A stretch of 64,000 bases of DNA from Naegleria lovaniensis (Eukaryota; Heterolobosea; Eutetramitea; Acrasida; Naegleriidae). This document shows positions 10,722-21,399 of the stretch, one piece after another (the first letter of the stretch is position 1; each line of letters opens with the position of its first letter). Where the stretch lies: assembly GCF_003324165.1 (NCBI RefSeq), contig NW_025407870.1, forward strand, positions 62,001 through 126,000, in the 5' to 3' direction. Under the pieces are notes generated by a model. It had not been told where the DNA came from and did no database searches. It saw only the letters and a program-made list of their open reading frames with translations. The translations under genes were made by a program, and so were the position numbers.

Positions 10722-10916
10722 TCCATGAAGTCATAAACAGATGGACACCCGAACTTCCAAACCTGTTGAATGCATGCTCCTCAATATTCTAAAGAGGGTT
10801 TCGAAACGATGACGAGTGACGATGATATCATCATGATGGACATGGTCTTTGAAATTCAACATCTTGTCGGAGAGAAAACCAAATGATCAATCATCATTAC
10901 TGTGTTGGAATTTCCA
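10722..10916 (+). pseudogene. Decayed copy of the 127-residue gene at 7227
   Basis: From about 10722 the sequence follows bases 7297 onward of the upstream gene closely (CATGAAGTCATAAACAGATG is shared). Relative to that gene it has lost 2 bp within its TGCTCCTCTCAA stretch, 3 bp in the GATGATGAT run, and a large internal piece after GGAGAGAAA, then rejoins near the old stop (TGTGTTGGAATT). There is no start codon in context. A second short scrap (ATATTCTAAAGAGGGTTTCG) lies at about 10957-10983. It is clearly non-functional. Confidence 0.8.
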
Positions 10917-11018
10917 TAATAACACAGAAATCACACATAATGACAAAAGGTGTTGATATTCTAAAGAGGGTTTCGAAACGATGACCACAAAACGCAACAC
11001 GTTCCAACAAATACTTAT

Positions 11019-11663
11019 TTATGGAAAAGATGTGGGCTGCAAGAATAAATTGACAGCTCTAGTATTCTTACATGCATTCACGTTCCATCCAACTTGTTGG
11101 GTCACTATGTTTTGTTTCACTCCAAAGGCATCCAAATACGCACTCAAATCAAACACGACACAACCTGGAGCATTGGTATTAAACTTGATGTCTTTCAAAG
11201 CCAAACATAAATTGACATCTACAATCAAAGAGACACAGAATGGAGGGATATTCACAGCGTTCATTGGATACGACTTCTTGTACAAGGTCTTTCCGGAGAC
11301 CTGAACCTCAACATCGATGGTTTGGGTCTTGATGTGTGCGGTTAAAATTACAGTTGCTGAAACATGGACCTTCTTGGTGAGGATCTTCTTTTCAAAGGTT
11401 ACATTACAGACAAATCTCTTATCGTTTTCATTGGTATTGTCATAGGTACAGCTTGCACCGGAGCCACGAGCTCTCATTAAGGAAGACCATGTATTTTCAC
11501 CTCTCATCATTTTCGGATTCAAAGAAGACAAGTCTGAAGGTACTGCCTCGCGTTGAACGAGTTGAGAAAAGTCCTGACCATGAATCACTCCCACCAACAT
11601 CATCATCAATACTCCCAACCAGCACATGGTGATCATTAACGGAATTAAGGAACGTCTGCTCAT
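11019..11663 (-). CDS. Secreted or lumenal protein of unknown function
   Basis: 214 residues. A strong N-terminal signal peptide (MSRRSLIPLMITMCWLGVL, cleavage probably after the HG or Q near residue 30) leads into a globular region with several Cys (CTYDN, CNVTF, CVSL, CLAL, CVVFD, CKNT) compatible with disulfides and a beta-rich fold (VHVSATVILTAHIKTQ, IDVEVQVSGKTLYKK). There is no transmembrane segment after the leader and no GPI-type tail. I do not recognise the family. It is divergent from the first Rab7 gene with about 220 bp between starts. Confidence 0.7.
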   Translation of the reverse strand: MSRRSLIPLMITMCWLGVLMMMLVGVIHGQDFSQLVQREAVPSDLSSLNPKMMRGENTWSSLMRARGSGASCTYDNTNENDKRFVCNVTFEKKILTKKVHVSATVILTAHIKTQTIDVEVQVSGKTLYKKSYPMNAVNIPPFCVSLIVDVNLCLALKDIKFNTNAPGCVVFDLSAYLDAFGVKQNIVTQQVGWNVNACKNTRAVNLFLQPTSFP

Positions 11664-11883
11664 TTTTTTTTAGCTATGAATAATCCCTTATTACAAATAT
11701 TTTTTTATGAATGGCCCAACGATCTATTTGAAATGTTCTAGTAATTCCTATGGTCGAAATATTTCATCTTGTGTAGAGTGACAATAACAATTTTCAAGAA
11801 GCCCAAGATCCAACCGATCGTTTTTAACAACGTTTGAAGGGTTTCGGATTGGTCAACTGCAAAAAAAATATCTTTTCATATTT

Positions 11884-12691
11884 ATGGCCTCACGAAAAGA
11901 ATTATTAAAAATCATTGTACTCGGAGATTACGGTGTTGGAAAGGCAGGTATTGAATGATCGGGGTTTAATCCTTGGTCATGAACTTGATGATTTTAATAA
12001 TATTGAAATAGACTTCGCTTATGGAGCAATATGTTAACAATAGGTTTGGATGTCCATATGTTTTAACAATTGGAGTAGAGTTTTTAACCAAGGAGATTAT
12101 GATTGAAGATACTTGTTGTTCGTTATCAATTTGGGATACAGCAGGTAATTATTAATGTCGATGAATTGTTGAAAATGTTGAAATGACACAATTATTGAAT
12201 TTATTCAAAACCACAGGACAAGAACGATTTCATGCATTGAGATCTGCCTTTTTCAGACGCTCCGATGCTTGTGTGTTGGTGTTTGATACAACAAGTATGT
12301 ATCATTATTTGAATGTATTGCTAAATATGAATATAATCAAGTTCAAGAAAGTTTTGATAATGTGAACAATTGGAGAGATGAATTCTTGTTGCAAACAGGA
12401 CCATCAGATCCTGAGAATTTCCCATTTGTATTGATTGGAAATAAGATTGATTTGGAACCACAACGAACAGTGTCACAAAAACAAGCACTTGCTTGGTGTA
12501 AGAGCAAAGGAAATATTCCATACTTTGGATGCAGTGCCAAAGATGGAACCAATGTTGAACATGCATTTGTCACAGTTGCAAGAAAAGCTCTTGCAAACGC
12601 CAAAGATTCAAATGCTGTCACAACTGGAGGAAATTTAGGCAATATTGATGATGAACCCACTCCAAGACCAAACACTGGATGTGCTTGTTAA
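11884..12691 (+). CDS. Rab7-type small GTPase, copy A (four exons, GC-AG first intron)
   Basis: Inferred exons 11884-11943, 12012-12144, 12217-12294 and 12342-12691 give 206 residues, the usual Rab7 length. G1 is GDYGVGK followed by TS, switch II is WDTAGQERF, G4 is NKID, G5 is CSAK, and the tail ends in CAC for double geranylgeranylation. Rab7 GTPases direct late-endosome and lysosome or phagosome traffic. Exon borders match copy B at 13359 exactly, but the first donor reads GC (AAG then GCAGGT) where copy B has GT. The next GT, 4 bp downstream, would break the frame. Several effector-region residues differ from copy B (VLTIGVEF for [12 protein letters not shown] for RGSD, FGCSAK for FECSAK), so the copy is either diverging in function or starting to decay. 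Confidence 0.75.
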
Positions 12692-13358
12692 TTCATATTT
12701 TTGATAACAGATCATTTCAATTGTAAATATAATAACAAAACTATGAAGAATAATTAGATGATGTCGTCTTACGTAAATAATTTATCATTAAAGAATAAAT
12801 ATTAATATTATTAAAACTGTTCAGTTCCGTACTAAAACAGCAAGGGTGGAAGTGTGAAGGCAATTTGGGAAGAGATTAGTAAGGTCGAAAGAAGAGTCAT
12901 GAAGAATTTTAACTTATTTATCGAGAACTTCTCGAGACTAGAGTCAAATGAATGTCTCCGTTGGTTTTAGCGCTTTTTGTTGTTGTAAGGAATATCAGTC
13001 AAAGCCTTTCACCGTGGAAGATGGAATGATACGGGTAGCCTGCAGGTTTCGTAAGATCGATTTGATGTTTCTATTGCTATACGAATCGGCGTTAGTAACG
13101 TCACTCAGAATGATATCGTAGCTTGAAAACCCCTTAATAATAATAAGATTGTCTCAATATTCATAATTATTCCGAATGACCAGGGGAGGTTCCATGAATG
13201 ATAAGATACAAGAAGAGGTCAAACTGTCTTTACCTTTACAACAGGTGGTTTGTTTCACAAGGGTATTGACACCAAAAATTTGGTTTCGGAGTTTTTAACT
13301 GCAACTCCTTTGGTTACAACCGCAAAAAAAATACCACAACAACTTCAACCAATAATAC
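12692..13358 (+). other. Intergenic region between the two Rab7 genes
   Basis: 667 bp with no open frame of note and no RNA gene that I can recognise. The last 60 bp before the copy B start resemble the leader of copy A (TTTTTAAC and an A-rich run before ATGGCC), as expected from the tandem duplication. Confidence 0.5.
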
Positions 13359-14356
13359 ATGGCCACACGAAAAGAATTATTGAAAATCATTGTACTCGGA
13401 GATTCGGGTGTGGGAAAGGTAGGTGTTGATGATCGGGATTTAATAATTAGTCATGAACTTGTTTTTGGTGATGATTATCTTATGATTTAATCCTTTTCGT
13501 GAACTTGTTTCTGGTGATGATCATGATAATATTGAAACAGACTTCTCTTATGAATCAATATGTAAATAACAAGTTTAGCAATCAATATAAAGCAACTATT
13601 GGAGCAGATTTTTTAACCAAGGAGATTATGATTGAAGATACTTGTTGTTCGTTATCTATTTGGGATACTGCAGGTAATTATAATAACAAATGATGATGAC
13701 TCTTCTAATTCTATATATTTGATTATTTTGGTCGAATTTTTGACGACAATGAATCATTTGGAATGATTTATTGACATACACAACGCTACTGTTGAAATGA
13801 CACATTCATTGAATTTTAACACAACCACAGGACAAGAACGATTTCACTCATTGGGATTTGCCTTTTTCAGAGGTTCAGATGCTTGTGTATTGGTGTTTGA
13901 TGCAACAGGTATGTATCATTTCACTTCGATTTGGAGATGTTTATAATTTTCTAATTGCTTTCTTAAACATCATCAATTTTTGCTCATCTTTCTCCCAAAT
14001 ATCAAGTTCAAAAAACTTTTGATAATGTGAACAATTGGAGAGATGAATTCTTGTTGCAAACAGGACCATCAGATCCTGAGAATTTCCCATTTGTATTGAT
14101 TGGAAATAAGATTGATTTGGAACCACAACGAACAGTGTCACAAAAACAAGCACTTGCTTGGTGTAAGAGCAAGGGCAACATTCCATACTTTGAATGCAGT
14201 GCCAAAGATGGAACCAATGTTGAACATGCATTTGTCACAGTTGCAAGAAAAGCTCTTGCAAACGCCAAAGATTCAAATGCTGTCACAACTGGAGGAAATT
14301 TAGGCAATATTGATGATGAACCCACTCCAAGACCAAACACTGGATGTGCATGTTAA
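13359..14356 (+). CDS. Rab7-type small GTPase, copy B (four exons)
   Basis: Inferred exons 13359-13418, 13541-13673, 13831-13908 and 14007-14356 give 206 residues, all introns GT-AG. Motifs are canonical: GDSGVGKTS (P-loop), [13 protein letters not shown] (switch I and Rab family region), [13 protein letters not shown] (switch II), [24 protein letters not shown], and a C-terminal GCAC prenylation motif. This is the better-conserved member of the tandem pair and probably the main Rab7, acting on late endosomes, lysosomes and phagosomes. The last exon is almost identical to that of copy A, including noncoding bases after the stop, so the duplication is young or the 3' part is being homogenised. 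Confidence 0.9.
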
Positions 14357-14591
14357 TTCATACTTTTGATAACAGATCATTTCTATTGTAAATATAACAA
14401 CAAAACAATAAATTGAGTACCGTTGTAAATATAATTGTTTTACTCACAGTAAGAAGTTTCAATTTCCTCTGAGCTCCTCATCAATTTCAGCAGCAACAAA
14501 AAAAGTAAATAAATACTTTCAACGAGTTATCATTTCAAAATATAACTTCATTCCAAATAATTTTCAAGTGACTGAAATCTTCTAGTGAGGC

Positions 14592-17500
14592 ATGGACATG
14601 CCAATTTTAAATTGCTGTAAAACTCCAGGGATTAACATTTTATTTCAAACAAAAAATCACTTCCCGTTCCCGATGTACCATCAGAGAGACGAAGCCAAAG
14701 CAACATCTCCTCCTTCCCATCAATCTCCTCCAACCAAGACTCCTCTCAATTCAAAGCTTGCACTTCTCTCCAACAGTCCTTCGAGCAACAATGATCATCC
14801 TGTGCTCTCGTCAAGAAAAGCCTGCAACACCCCTTTAAGAATATTCTCTTCGGAAAAGAACACTCCCAATCAACAACATCCACAACGTAAAGTGAACTTC
14901 CAATCCCTCTCTTCAAAATCACCTCCTTCCAAAGAGCTCGACTTGAAGAAAGCTCGAGCTCAAGCCTTAATGGAATCACCAAAAAGTCCTCGGAAACGAA
15001 ATGAAGCAATTATGATCTCACCTCGATTAAGGTCGGAACCCATGATGGGATGTGAATCATGGGAAGTTGTTTCAAAACAAGATCTCAGCCAACGAGAATC
15101 AATAGCCGCTGAACGATTTTTACGATATTTACAAAATAATCAAGCCATTTCAATGGAACATGCAAGATTAGCATTTTCCAGAGTAAACACTGATGTTCTA
15201 TTATCGGAGGATGAAACATCTTCGATCAAATTCATTCGATTGGAAGAGCTTGAAAAATTATTGAAGGACCTACCTCCACAAGACGAAAAGCAATACATTT
15301 TGGAATGGTTAAATGATTTACCTGGTCAAGAAGATGTCCAAAAAATTACAAAGAATGGAATGGAGCATGTTTTGGCAGAGACACAGGACCAAAAGAGTGG
15401 GACGCCCACAATAGAGAGTCTCAATCATCAAATGGAAAATTTCAAAAACGTTTTCACTCAAGTGAGTGAAAAGATATTTAAAAAGTGGATATTATCAAAC
15501 CGATTGGAGACAATAGTTTCTCATCTCATGTTGGCCTATAAGGAAATGAAAGATCAAATTTTCTCTTATCGGCCAGAAATACTTGTACAATATAGTATTG
15601 AGGAATTAGTTAAAATGGAAGTTGAAAAACAATTAAGCATGAAAACCTTATCGAACAATTCTATGGTGCACAACCATGACACCTCTCAACTTAAAAAAGA
15701 CTATGAACGTTTGAATCACAAAATAGATGCTTGCATTAAGGACCTTGTTAGTAAAAACGACCAAGCTCTTGAGCTCATGATGGATAGGATTCTACAAGAT
15801 TCGGAGGAGCAATTCTCTTTTTTAACATCAAGCATTGGAAATTTACAAAAAGATATTCTCAAACTTCAGCATCAAAACATTGCTTCCACTCTTCCTATTT
15901 CACTGCCTTCGTTAAGCTCAGAAAATCTTAAAAGCGACTCCAAAGAAGGCAGGCTGATTGCAGAAGATTTGATTAAAATGAAACATGCTTTCGAAACCAA
16001 GCTTAAAGAAATTTCTGGAAACATGTTTGGTCAGTTAGAAAGCACTAGCAATTTTTTGGAGCGATGTAATAATATTGAAAAAACTGTCGACAAGAAATTC
16101 CGTGAATTCAAATCAAAATCAGAGAAAGAAATAAGTGGTGTGAACGACAGGATAGATTCCATGAAAGCACTAATTTCCGAGAATGATTCAAAATATTTGA
16201 AAGCGATCGGGAGCCAAAGCTGGTCTGAGACACAAACAAACCCGCAGCACCAATTTTCTTTTGAAACAAAATTAGAGGAAACGAAAAAATATTTCGCCCA
16301 CCAAATCCTCCAACTCTCACAAAATATTGATCATCTACTCAAGAATCAAGATGACTCCGAGAAGAGTATGCAAACAATTGCAAAATCAAATATTCAGTTA
16401 ACTCAAGACATTCACCTCCTTCACACAGAAAATTATAAGAGTCGCGAATTACAAGAAATTAATGAGGAGAAAATTTCAAAAATTGAAATTGAAATTGAAT
16501 CACTCCGAAATGTACTAGACAAAACACTCCATGAAGGAAACTCTTCAAAGGACGTTATGAAAAATTTTGAACATGATCTAGAAAGTCACAGAGACACAAT
16601 GACCAAACTACAGTCATCCATTGAAATAGCATCAGAAAAACTCTCTAGTGTTCAACAAGAAATTAAGACTGTAACTAATCATCAAGAATCGCTAGAATGC
16701 GCCGTGGATAATTTACGGCAAGACCTTGTATCTAATACCAAAGATTTACAGCAACATTTAAAATACCAGCTTGATACTAACAAATACATTGAAACAGCTC
16801 TCATGAATTTAGAGAACGTGAGAAATGAAAACCGGAATTCCATACAAAATATAGAAATCAAATTTACAGAACGAGATTCTCTAGTTGCGTGTATTCAGAA
16901 AGACTTGGAAATTATGAGAGAGAATGCATTTAATTTCAACCAGTCGCTATTATCTTTTAAAGAAGACTGTAAAAATGATATAGAACAAATGACAGCGAAT
17001 ACGGACGATATTACAAAATCCATAACGGAAATTAAATCGTTCTTTACAGAAGAGTTGAACCAAATCAGACAGAAATTAGAAGAACACCATAATGAATCGA
17101 ACCAATCTTTTCAAGAGAAGGAAGATAAAATTTCAGAGATCCAAACAACAATTCTTGAAATGAAATTGGATCACGAAAACACATTTTCATGCCACAGCAC
17201 TAAACTTGAGATGTTAACGTCACTGAAGGAAGACATTTCCTCAGTAATCCAAAGACAACAATTATTCGAAACAGAGATACGACAATTGGCTGAAACCCTT
17301 TCAACGCAAATGAATCAGCTCCAAACTCACCATAAGACCATTATTCAACCTAGCTTACAAGAATATCGTTTAACATTTGACACGTTAGGAATTTGGAGGG
17401 CAGGTATTGAGGAAACAATTGTGTTGTTGAAAAAGAAGTCACAAGAAATGCAGAATGGACACGATCAAATTGAATCGGAAATGCATTCTTTGGAAAAAAT

Positions 17501-19598
17501 GGTAAAAGATTTGGATAAGAAATACACATCTCAATTGAATGACATGATTAAACAGGAATTGAATGATTTAGAGAAACGCATGAATGAATTGAATACAATA
17601 GTAACCTCAAATGGGCTGAAACTCGATCAATATGCTTTGACATGTAAAAAAGATATTGACACACTTTCAAAGAGCAGCTCAACCATCATAGATGCACTCC
17701 ATCATTCTGAGCGAGGATTATTGGATAAACTCTCTGTCACGAGTCAACACATTGAATCTATTCAAAATTGGAAAAGTAACATTGATATTCTAACCCAGAA
17801 CCTTCAACGCGAGGTTGACAAAGAAAAAGTAGCAACGGAACAATTCTCGCAGGACATGGCCAAACTTCAAGCATGGAAACAAGAGACTGACGACAGCTTG
17901 TCTTTGTCTCGCCAACAAATTATGGATTTACAGTCAAGCAAAGAACAGCTCGAAAATTCACTTCAAGAAAAGTTGAATATTTCTGAGCAGAAACAGATAA
18001 CAATTATCAACGTAGCTCATGAGGAATTTATACGGATTGAAAGTAAGCTCAATGAAGCGTTGGAGTCTATATCTACTTTACAAACGAACACAAATAATTT
18101 GGAAGAAAGTATGCTCGATAGAATTGGAATCGTGGACGCAAAAGCTGAATCACTTCTGAACGAATGGAAAGAGACCAAGCAGACTATAGATGATGCAATC
18201 AAAAATGTGGAGCTCGAGATTTCAGAAAAAATCACTACCCTACATAGCACTTTTGAATCAAAATTGGAAAAGAGTAATATTGATCTGCTCACTGCTTCTG
18301 AAAGTATTGTGACCAACGCACTTGAACATGTGAATACACGTATTGCACATTTACAAGAATGGAATACAAAATTGGAAGAATCCACTGCACAGCGTATATC
18401 ATCCATACATGAAACCATGCTACAAACCCATCAATCCACCTTAGAAAATTATCTACACTCCACTGTTTCTCAACAAGTGGATTCATTCAACACGTGGAAA
18501 GTAAACGCAGAGCAGAAAATGGCAGATCTCTCACACTATGTACATGATAGAAAGGAACATGACGATCGTATGGACAAGACTGTGGAATCACTGAAGACCA
18601 TGATTCTCAATATGGAAACGTTGAATGGCACCTCAGGAGTGCAAGAGAAAATAATGAACATGGTGCAAAATCAAGTGGCGTCTATTCATGACAAATTTGA
18701 TGAAAAATTCTCAATTCATGAAACTAGTATTCAAGAATTGAGAGATGCGACCGAGCAAATGAGAAATCAGTTTACCTCCATGAGTCAAACTGTATCGAAT
18801 GTGGAACTGTCTCTCAAGCAACAACTATTGACCATGTTGGAAAATGCAAATTTGACATGTGTCACGAGGGTCAATACTATGGAACAGACCTTACAAAAAC
18901 GAGTAGAAACTCTTTCAACAAGTATCGATCAAAGAATGGATCAACACTTGAGAAATACGGAGGCCAAATTGAATATTTCCTCAACATCCTTCCAAGAACT
19001 TGAAAAGATGACTCAACAACTGTTCCAACTCGACCATCAGTTACAACAATTAACTCAACATGTCGCAACTCTGGAGAGTCAAAAAATCAAAGAATTAGAC
19101 GACAACATTGTGGATATTTACAAGAAGATTGTCAAGCTGTATGGGCAAATGGACATGCAAGGGGAGTTGTCCAAGTTGATGGAGAACATTATTGGAATAC
19201 AGGCTGTTTTGAGTGAAAGTCATCGAAATATTAGAGACATGTGTGATCGATCATTGCACCATATGGAGACGCATGCTGTTGAATTGGTCACAGATTTTTG
19301 CAACATGATAGACAAGAAAAGAGAAGCTGCTTATTTGGCAACCTTTTCTACGTTGCCATTGACAGGTGCTAGTGGGGTTTCCAATCAATCCACAACGTTC
19401 CAGTCAATGAGTGGAGAGACAGTGTCCGATAGGTCGGCCTCTGTACAAAATAGTAGTAGTGGCGAAGCCATTCCTCTCCATCATGACGACCAAGACGATG
19501 TTGATGCTGAATATTCTAGCATGATGCAACAAATTCTGTTGTTGCAATCAATGGCTCAGAATTTGTCATCTCCACAACAACAAACCAACAAGCCTTAA
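14592..19598 (+). CDS. Giant coiled-coil protein
   Basis: 1668 residues from ATG 14592; a second plausible start is ATG 14673 (MYHQRDEAK), which would drop 27 residues. The N-terminal 150 residues are Ser/Pro/Lys-rich and disordered (SPKSPRKRNEA). From about residue 250 to 1570 the protein is almost continuous heptad-type helix rich in Glu, Lys, Gln, Ser and Asn, with few prolines. The C-terminus is again disordered with a Gln-rich end. There is no motor head, EF-hand or membrane segment. By length and composition it resembles centrosomal, Golgi or cytoskeletal scaffold coiled coils, but coiled coils give false family hits easily, so I name no orthologue. Confidence 0.85.
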   Translation: MDMPILNCCKTPGINILFQTKNHFPFPMYHQRDEAKATSPPSHQSPPTKTPLNSKLALLSNSPSSNNDHPVLSSRKACNTPLRIFSSEKNTPNQQHPQRKVNFQSLSSKSPPSKELDLKKARAQALMESPKSPRKRNEAIMISPRLRSEPMMGCESWEVVSKQDLSQRESIAAERFLRYLQNNQAISMEHARLAFSRVNTDVLLSEDETSSIKFIRLEELEKLLKDLPPQDEKQYILEWLNDLPGQEDVQKITKNGMEHVLAETQDQKSGTPTIESLNHQMENFKNVFTQVSEKIFKKWILSNRLETIVSHLMLAYKEMKDQIFSYRPEILVQYSIEELVKMEVEKQLSMKTLSNNSMVHNHDTSQLKKDYERLNHKIDACIKDLVSKNDQALELMMDRILQDSEEQFSFLTSSIGNLQKDILKLQHQNIASTLPISLPSLSSENLKSDSKEGRLIAEDLIKMKHAFETKLKEISGNMFGQLESTSNFLERCNNIEKTVDKKFREFKSKSEKEISGVNDRIDSMKALISENDSKYLKAIGSQSWSETQTNPQHQFSFETKLEETKKYFAHQILQLSQNIDHLLKNQDDSEKSMQTIAKSNIQLTQDIHLLHTENYKSRELQEINEEKISKIEIEIESLRNVLDKTLHEGNSSKDVMKNFEHDLESHRDTMTKLQSSIEIASEKLSSVQQEIKTVTNHQESLECAVDNLRQDLVSNTKDLQQHLKYQLDTNKYIETALMNLENVRNENRNSIQNIEIKFTERDSLVACIQKDLEIMRENAFNFNQSLLSFKEDCKNDIEQMTANTDDITKSITEIKSFFTEELNQIRQKLEEHHNESNQSFQEKEDKISEIQTTILEMKLDHENTFSCHSTKLEMLTSLKEDISSVIQRQQLFETEIRQLAETLSTQMNQLQTHHKTIIQPSLQEYRLTFDTLGIWRAGIEETIVLLKKKSQEMQNGHDQIESEMHSLEKMVKDLDKKYTSQLNDMIKQELNDLEKRMNELNTIVTSNGLKLDQYALTCKKDIDTLSKSSSTIIDALHHSERGLLDKLSVTSQHIESIQNWKSNIDILTQNLQREVDKEKVATEQFSQDMAKLQAWKQETDDSLSLSRQQIMDLQSSKEQLENSLQEKLNISEQKQITIINVAHEEFIRIESKLNEALESISTLQTNTNNLEESMLDRIGIVDAKAESLLNEWKETKQTIDDAIKNVELEISEKITTLHSTFESKLEKSNIDLLTASESIVTNALEHVNTRIAHLQEWNTKLEESTAQRISSIHETMLQTHQSTLENYLHSTVSQQVDSFNTWKVNAEQKMADLSHYVHDRKEHDDRMDKTVESLKTMILNMETLNGTSGVQEKIMNMVQNQVASIHDKFDEKFSIHETSIQELRDATEQMRNQFTSMSQTVSNVELSLKQQLLTMLENANLTCVTRVNTMEQTLQKRVETLSTSIDQRMDQHLRNTEAKLNISSTSFQELEKMTQQLFQLDHQLQQLTQHVATLESQKIKELDDNIVDIYKKIVKLYGQMDMQGELSKLMENIIGIQAVLSESHRNIRDMCDRSLHHMETHAVELVTDFCNMIDKKREAAYLATFSTLPLTGASGVSNQSTTFQSMSGETVSDRSASVQNSSSGEAIPLHHDDQDDVDAEYSSMMQQILLLQSMAQNLSSPQQQTNKP

Positions 19599-19782
19599 TA
19601 AAAAGAGTTTGATCGAGATTCGAAAAAGAAACAAATTGTCTGTCACACAGCCATGACATCCGCAGCTAGCGAACAAGAATAAGGCAAAAATTGTTGTGGC
19701 TTTTCGTTTTTGTGTGACATCAAAATCAACCCAGTTGTAATTATTCAGATAAGCAAAATGAGTTTACTCAAGACTAGCTAAC

Positions 19783-20721
19783 TTATTGAGAGTAGCAGCC
19801 CCAGACTCTGATAGTGTTATCAGTGTAACCAGAGAACAATGTAGTACCATCAGCAGACCAAGCAAGAGAAATACAGGCTGGCTTCTTATCATTCTTGGAT
19901 TCTGGAACCAATTCAGCGAGGACTGACTTGGATTGGAGATCCCAAATCTTGATGCAATTATCAGTAGCAGCACACAACCAGTACTTGGTTGGAGAGAAAG
20001 CCAAAGCGTTGATGACATCGTTACCTTCCAATGGCAAGTGATACAAGTGTTCACCCTTAGTCAAATCCCACAAAACAGCAACACCGTCCTTACCACCTGA
20101 TGCACACAAGGAAGCATCTGGAGAAACACAGACAGAGTTAATATAACCAGTGTGACCAACCAAGTTAGTTTGGAGAGTGCAGCTAGTCAAATCCCACAAT
20201 TTAACAACCTTATCCCATCCAGCAGAAATAATCAATGGCTTGTCCTTGTTAGCAACAAATCTGACACAGCTGACCCATTCCTTGTGACCTCTATCAACAA
20301 TGTTGTACTTGCATTCACCCAAAGTGTTCCACAATTTGATGGTCTTATCACGAGATCCGGAAACAATTTGTCTGTCATCGTGAGAGAAGGAAACAGACAA
20401 GACATCGTTGGTGTGTCCCAAGAAGTTTCTCTCGCATTTACCAGTGTTCAAGTTCCACAATCTCAAGGTCTTATCCCATGATCCGGACAAGGCATATTGA
20501 GCATCAGCAGTCATGCAGAGGTCAGAAATATAGTGAGCGTGTCCAGTGAGGGATCTCTTTGGAACACCATAAGCTCCTTGTTCCTTGGTCAAGTCCCAGA
20601 CAACAATGGACTTATCACGGGAACCAGAAACCAAGATATCTGGATTGCTTGGGGAGGTAGCCAAACAGGTAACCCATCCGTTGTGGCCAACTAATTGTCC
20701 CTTATAAATAAAGCTACTCAT
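19783..20721 (-). CDS. RACK1: RACK1 / Gbeta-like ribosomal WD40 protein
   Basis: 312 residues, the normal RACK1 length, single exon. It has seven WD40 repeats from the first residues ([16 protein letters not shown]) to the end ([12 protein letters not shown]). Typical RACK1 signatures are present: [103 protein letters not shown]1 sits on the head of the 40S ribosomal subunit near the mRNA exit channel and scaffolds signalling proteins. The codon usage looks more optimised (more C-ending codons) than the neighbours, as expected of a highly expressed gene. Confidence 0.97.
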   Translation of the reverse strand: MSSFIYKGQLVGHNGWVTCLATSPSNPDILVSGSRDKSIVVWDLTKEQGAYGVPKRSLTGHAHYISDLCMTADAQYALSGSWDKTLRLWNLNTGKCERNFLGHTNDVLSVSFSHDDRQIVSGSRDKTIKLWNTLGECKYNIVDRGHKEWVSCVRFVANKDKPLIISAGWDKVVKLWDLTSCTLQTNLVGHTGYINSVCVSPDASLCASGGKDGVAVLWDLTKGEHLYHLPLEGNDVINALAFSPTKYWLCAATDNCIKIWDLQSKSVLAELVPESKNDKKPACISLAWSADGTTLFSGYTDNTIRVWGCYSQ

Positions 20722-21182
20722 TTTGTGGAGTGATCTGTGAGAGTCTTGTTAATATTTTTTTCAACAAAATTTTCAAAATTCTTACTCAACCGAGCCCAGG
20801 AGTTTACAATGTGAATGTAGTCGATGAGGTGCCTGAAGTAAAGAATAAGAAGCTCATCATCCGCGATAGCAAAGTTGGATTTTATGCCAATTGTTTGTTG
20901 GAGTGAAAACCACAAACTTCACTGTGGACCATTAATATGTCAACATTGCCCAATTTTTTACATGAGCTGCCGGCTGTATGTTTTCTCTTCACCTTTGAGT
21001 AAACCACCGAGGAACGCAGGTAGTGACTGTTTTATGTGATTGGTTTTTTGAATGCTGTTTTGCAACAGAGAGTTTCGTTCTCAACCTAAAACACCAGTCG
21101 ACCGATTAATTGAAAAGAAAAATCAAAGCGTGTTATAGTAAACCGATTGAATTAAATAAAATTTTACAAATTTTTAGTGTAC
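20722..21182 (-). other. Intergenic region between RACK1 and tRNA-Ala
   Basis: 461 bp holding the RACK1 5' flank and the tRNA upstream region. I see no further gene and no clear operator-like repeat. Confidence 0.5.
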
Positions 21183-21255
21183 GGGGTTGTAGCTCATATG
21201 GTAGAGTGTTCCCTTAGCATGGGAAAGGTACCGGGATCGATACCCGGCAACTCCA
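21183..21255 (+). tRNA. tRNA-Ala (anticodon AGC), no intron
   Basis: Full cloverleaf: the acceptor stem GGGGTTG pairs with CAACTCC (one G-U), the D arm begins TAGCTCATATGG, the anticodon stem TTCCC/GGGAA holds the loop TTAGCAT with AGC at 21216-21218, and the T arm is CCGGG-ATCGATA-CCCGG. The internal A box (TAGCTCATATGG) and B box (GGATCGATACC) are intact. The discriminator base is A, and CCA is not encoded, as usual in eukaryotes. Confidence 0.95.
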
Positions 21256-21258
21256 ATC

Positions 21259-21263
21259 TTTTT
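21259..21263 (+). terminator. RNA polymerase III terminator of tRNA-Ala
   Basis: A run of five T starts 4 bp after the tRNA discriminator base, the standard Pol III stop signal. Confidence 0.8.
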
Positions 21264-21399
21264 AAATATATTTGTAATTTTTATGGTCATCTTTGTAATT
21301 GCTTGCTCCGATAGAAAGAGGCTTTTCCTTTTGGAAAACAGCAGCTGTTAGAGAGTTTATGCATCACATTTAGTTTTTTAACAAATTTAGAAGAGAACA

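Noticed and set aside
12692-13358. Possible small structured RNA between the Rab7 genes
   Set aside because: I tried to find tRNA or snRNA boxes and saw none; short palindromes are at the chance level.
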